A stretch of 15,739 bases of DNA, from positions 1-15,739 of the forward strand of contig CAYOMP010000051.1 in the NCBI GenBank assembly GCA_964405075.1, in the 5' to 3' direction. Below the pieces are notes generated by a model. It saw only the letters and a list, made by a program, of their open reading frames with translations, was not told where the DNA came from and made no database searches. The DNA comes from CAYOMP01 sp964405075 (GTDB lineage Bacteria > Bacillota > Clostridia > Lachnospirales > Lachnospiraceae). The position numbers were made by a program, and so were the translations under genes. Below, one piece after another: positions 13,264 to 15,739 of this stretch. How positions within the stretch are numbered: position 1 is the first letter of the stretch; the number at the start of each line of letters is the position of its first letter.

Positions 13264-13713
13264 CTAATTCAATTTTTCAGAAACAAATTCACAACTTCCA
13301 ATCCAGTATACATAAATTACATTCAATATAATCTGCATACAACAACCAAGAACTATATAAACATTTCCAAAATTCAAACCAATTCCAATAATATAAGGAA
13401 TTATCAACAAATAAAAAGCAATTTTTACAAATTTAGTAGTCCTATTTTCATCCCTTTTAATGAGAAATGCATTAGAAAAGTTCTTATCCTTAATTCTAAT
13501 TTTTGCTATTTTTCTCATTACTAAGTGTATTATAATCTTAATCCAAGCAAAAATAATTATGCCACTAACTATAAAAATCCCAGCCTGTATTTCTTCTGAA
13601 TTCTGACTTGAATTAACAACCTGCCAAAAACCAGTATCAAATAACTTAGCAATAATAATTATCCATAATAAACCAATAAACCATATTACATTGAATTTCA
13701 CTTTTATATACAT
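13264..13713 (-). CDS. Small multi-pass membrane protein of unknown function
   Basis: I do not recognise a family. With the start at 13711-13713 the protein is 149 residues with about four hydrophobic helices (near 6-22, 41-62, 89-108 and 114-134), a Lys/Arg-rich loop between helices 2 and 3 (MRKIAKIRIKDKN and KRDENRTTK) and a short polar tail. I chose this ATG because GGGGG stands about 9 nt upstream. The frame is open 30 codons further, but that extension has no ribosome site and a low-complexity composition. It lies downstream of and on the same strand as the kinase/LytTR genes, with a gap of nearly 290 nt that includes a hairpin. It lacks the His and Cys pattern of AgrB proteases. It could be a target of the two-component pair, but this is only position. 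Confidence 0.65.
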   Translation of the reverse strand: MYIKVKFNVIWFIGLLWIIIIAKLFDTGFWQVVNSSQNSEEIQAGIFIVSGIIIFAWIKIIIHLVMRKIAKIRIKDKNFSNAFLIKRDENRTTKFVKIAFYLLIIPYIIGIGLNFGNVYIVLGCCMQIILNVIYVYWIGSCEFVSEKLN

Positions 13714-13835
13714 AAAACTTTTCCCCCAAATATAAGCAAAAAAAAAACCATTACTACCTTTTACTGCTTGTTCTTTATAATACCCTATATTAATTACACA
13801 CAAAAAAAGAAAAATTTAATCTTTCCTTACAATCT

Positions 13836-13879
13836 ATATCATTTAGGGGAAGGCATCTTTTCTTCGCCCTAAATGATAT
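13836..13879. repeat. Long hairpin downstream of the kinase gene
   Basis: The arms ATATCATTTAGGG (13836-13848) and CCCTAAATGATAT (13867-13879) are perfect complements. The inner GAAG/CTTC extends the stem to 17 bp past a single bulged G. There is no T run directly after it on either strand, so it is not a classical terminator. It sits in the non-coding gap between the kinase and the small membrane-protein gene (both minus strand) and could be a processing or attenuation structure, a dyad operator or a small repeat. Confidence 0.6.
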
Positions 13880-14000
13880 CTTATAAAATCTTCTTACACG
13901 AATTCATTTTTTAATATACTATTATTTTAATTCTGACACTATTTTTAAATAGCCTTAAAGGTGCCTTCTTTATTTTAAGATATTTCTTTACCTTGCTAAA

Positions 14001-15302
14001 TTAAGATGTCTTATTAAAAATTACCTTATACAAAACAATGTTAATGCAGACTCTATCTCCAATAACTTCATACACAATATCATTTTTGTATTTTTCAATA
14101 ATTGTATTTACGCTGTATAAACCTAAGCCATGCATCAATTTATCCGATTTAGTTGTTATAAATCCAGTCAATCTATTGCTATCATAATTCTTCTCAACAC
14201 TATTACAAATATTAATAAATAAATTATCATTATGTTGCTTAATCAGCACATTTATCTCTCTATTTTTTTCCTCAACATTTTTACAGGCTTCAATAGCATT
14301 CTGAAGCAGGTTATAAATAATTGTACTAAAGTCTACTTCACTAATCATTAACTGTCCATATACTTTATATTGAAATTCAAATATAATATTCTCTTCTTTA
14401 GCCTTAAAATACATTTGATTTATAATAGAATCTACAATTACATTTCCTGTATTATATCTTTTCTTTCCTATGTTACTCACTTTTTCATCCAATTCAACCA
14501 GATATTTTTTTGCATCACTATATCTATTTTCATCCAGCATTTCATATAAACATAAAAAATGACAATTAATGTCATGTTTAAAAGTTCTTATGTCTTTCGT
14601 GTTTTTCAAAATTTCCTCATAATAATCCCTTTTTAAATCCTCATATTTCTTTTCAATTTCATTTTTATTTCTTATCTGTATAAGTGCAGAATTTGTTAAC
14701 ATCAATACAATTACAATTACCAAATAAAAAAGAGCTGCCAAAATGTTAAAAAAAGTTATTGCATTTTCTTTTATGCCATATGGGTTTTGCCGATACATAT
14801 AATTACACATCAAAAAACCAGATACAACAAAAGCAGAACCTATGACCATTGCCCATATATATATTGATGTTTCTCTTAGTTTAAATGATACCTTAAATAT
14901 TTTTATTAGCAAATATACTACTATTTCCAATGCCAATAGAACTAACCATGTATAATCAAATGGTTTATAGTTTATATCCCAAAGTAACTCAAATAACAAT
15001 GCAATAATAACATCAACTACTCCCACAATAAAAAAAGATGTTATACTACCAAGTATTCTATTTCTTTTGCTATCATTTATAAACCAATATATCGTTACTA
15101 ACTGAAAAAGCGTCCATATCACAACTTCATATTCCATCAGTATACTACTCTTTAACGATATTTCTATTATTACTATTAAGCACAAAGAAACAATACTTTT
15201 TTTCTTAACATTATTTAATTCTAACCTTGAAAACATTTTTATAGCTGCTAAGTAACAGCTAAGTTCAAATATTTGTTCTATAATATTCTTTATCCACAAC
15301 AT
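14001..15302 (-). CDS. GHKL-domain sensor histidine kinase (AgrC-like)
   Basis: The 433 residues show a polytopic sensor of about six helices (roughly 36-56, 57-76, 84-108, 118-136, 147-168 and 182-204), a coiled-coil linker (about 210-238), the phospho-acceptor box RTFKHDINCHF with His243, the ATP-binding N-box NLLQNAIEAC (331-340), FITTKSD, and the G-box HGLGLYSV (391-398). This layout is that of AgrC/HPK10 kinases, which mostly sense secreted peptides at the membrane. AAGGA, lying in the 3' end of the LytTR gene, serves as ribosome site 6 nt before the ATG, so the two genes are coupled. No AgrB or AgrD-like peptide gene is in the window, so the signal is unknown. Confidence 0.9.
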   Translation of the reverse strand: MLWIKNIIEQIFELSCYLAAIKMFSRLELNNVKKKSIVSLCLIVIIEISLKSSILMEYEVVIWTLFQLVTIYWFINDSKRNRILGSITSFFIVGVVDVIIALLFELLWDINYKPFDYTWLVLLALEIVVYLLIKIFKVSFKLRETSIYIWAMVIGSAFVVSGFLMCNYMYRQNPYGIKENAITFFNILAALFYLVIVIVLMLTNSALIQIRNKNEIEKKYEDLKRDYYEEILKNTKDIRTFKHDINCHFLCLYEMLDENRYSDAKKYLVELDEKVSNIGKKRYNTGNVIVDSIINQMYFKAKEENIIFEFQYKVYGQLMISEVDFSTIIYNLLQNAIEACKNVEEKNREINVLIKQHNDNLFINICNSVEKNYDSNRLTGFITTKSDKLMHGLGLYSVNTIIEKYKNDIVYEVIGDRVCINIVLYKVIFNKTS

Positions 15303-15306
15303 ATTT

Positions 15307-15702
15307 TTATCCTTCGCTACTTAAATAATCCATATATGCTTTTCTTAATATTTCTGCTCTTCCTCTTGCTATTGGTATATTAATTCCATTTATCATTTTA
15401 ACCATATTTCTATCTATTTCACTAATATATTTAAGATTAATCAAATATGAGCGATGTGTCTTTATAAAATACTTTTTTGCTAATTTCTCCTCATAATCCT
15501 TCATTTTCTCCCTAGTGTAATACCTATTATTTTTAGTATATATGTCTAAATAATTTCCGTTAGACGTAATATAATATATATCATCTAAGGATAACTCATA
15601 TTTAACGTTCCCCATACTAACACTTATTTTATCTTTTTTATGAAACATTAATTGCTGTTGCAAAATCGGGAGTAATTCCTCTTCATATTTCTTTTTTTCC
15701 AC
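15307..15702 (-). CDS. LytTR DNA-binding protein, N-terminal part uncertain
   Basis: Residues about 33-128 form a LytTR domain: the YELSLDDIYYITSNGNYLDIYT beginning, the YFIKTHRSYLINLKYI segment with the typical His-Arg-Ser-Tyr, and the basic NIPIARGRAEILRKAYMDYL end. LytTR regulators bind paired direct repeats and usually carry a receiver domain, which is absent here. The start codon is GTG at 15700-15702 with no ribosome site, and an in-frame TGA lies at 15721-15723. Removing one T from the eight-T run just upstream would open the frame to the window edge and add a hydrophobic stretch (FLLFVLIFLCFF). The protein may thus be frameshifted or truncated, or start internally. Its gene is followed by its likely partner kinase. 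Confidence 0.8.
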   Translation of the reverse strand: MEKKKYEEELLPILQQQLMFHKKDKISVSMGNVKYELSLDDIYYITSNGNYLDIYTKNNRYYTREKMKDYEEKLAKKYFIKTHRSYLINLKYISEIDRNMVKMINGINIPIARGRAEILRKAYMDYLSSEG

Positions 15703-15739
15703 AAAAAAAACACAAAAAAATCAAAACGAATAACAAAAA

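Noticed and set aside
13264..13713. Small membrane protein as an AgrB-type peptide protease
   Set aside because: The His/Cys catalytic pattern of AgrB is absent, and the protein is shorter than usual for that family.
13714..13803. 30-codon extension of the small membrane protein
   Set aside because: It has no ribosome site at the upstream ATG, whereas a GGGGG site stands before the ATG at 13711-13713.
13890..13925. Eight-codon minus-strand frame MNSCKKIL as a peptide signal precursor
   Set aside because: It has no ribosome site, is too short for an AgrD-type precursor, and is not distinguishable from chance.

Overview
The window comes from a low-GC, endospore-forming member of the Clostridia, most likely Lachnospiraceae or a close relative. 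The evidence is the AT-rich codon use, Gram-positive Shine-Dalgarno sites (several of the GGGGG type), and two sporulation genes: spoIIR and a sipL-like gene encoding DUF3794 plus LysM. DUF1934 and DUF6171 family genes, both common in Clostridia, are also present. No rRNA, tRNA, CRISPR array, transposase or phage gene is visible.

Layout. 1-164 is non-coding: a run of small palindromes and then a strong bidirectional terminator. 196-7754 is a minus-strand block, read right to left. It starts with the sipL-like gene. Next comes a P-type cation ATPase with its own promoter, a yybP-ykoY (Mn2+-sensing) riboswitch and an intrinsic terminator. Then come ispE and a FadR-type gntR regulator, overlapping by one base behind a good sigma-A promoter, then spoIIR and a DUF1934 gene, overlapping by four bases. 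7961-13050 is a plus-strand block: a Cys-rich DUF6171 protein, a PlsC-type acyltransferase, and a compact operon of alpha/beta hydrolase, membrane-anchored Mur-ligase-like protein and divergent D-Ala-D-Ala ligase. 13058-13253 is a long imperfect palindrome. 13264-15702 is again minus strand: a LytTR DNA-binding protein and an AgrC-like GHKL histidine kinase, followed by a small membrane protein of unknown function.

How the genes work together. SpoIIR and the SipL-like protein act in endospore formation, in sigma-E activation and coat assembly. As I recall, sipL and spoIIR are also near neighbours in C. difficile, so the left block looks like a conserved sporulation/isoprenoid neighbourhood with a metal-export cassette inside it. 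The riboswitch and terminator are arranged so that Mn2+ binding should turn ATPase expression on, pointing to Mn2+ (or Mn2+/Ca2+) export. The hydrolase, Mur ligase and Ddl genes look like a cell-envelope unit that makes or attaches a D-Ala-ending dipeptide. The Mur ligase has membrane helices where MurF has its UDP-sugar-binding domain. The Ddl has a low-complexity omega-loop insertion and a shortened substrate loop. This is the most likely place for undescribed biochemistry. The kinase/LytTR pair resembles peptide-sensing systems, but no agrB or agrD homologue lies in the window.
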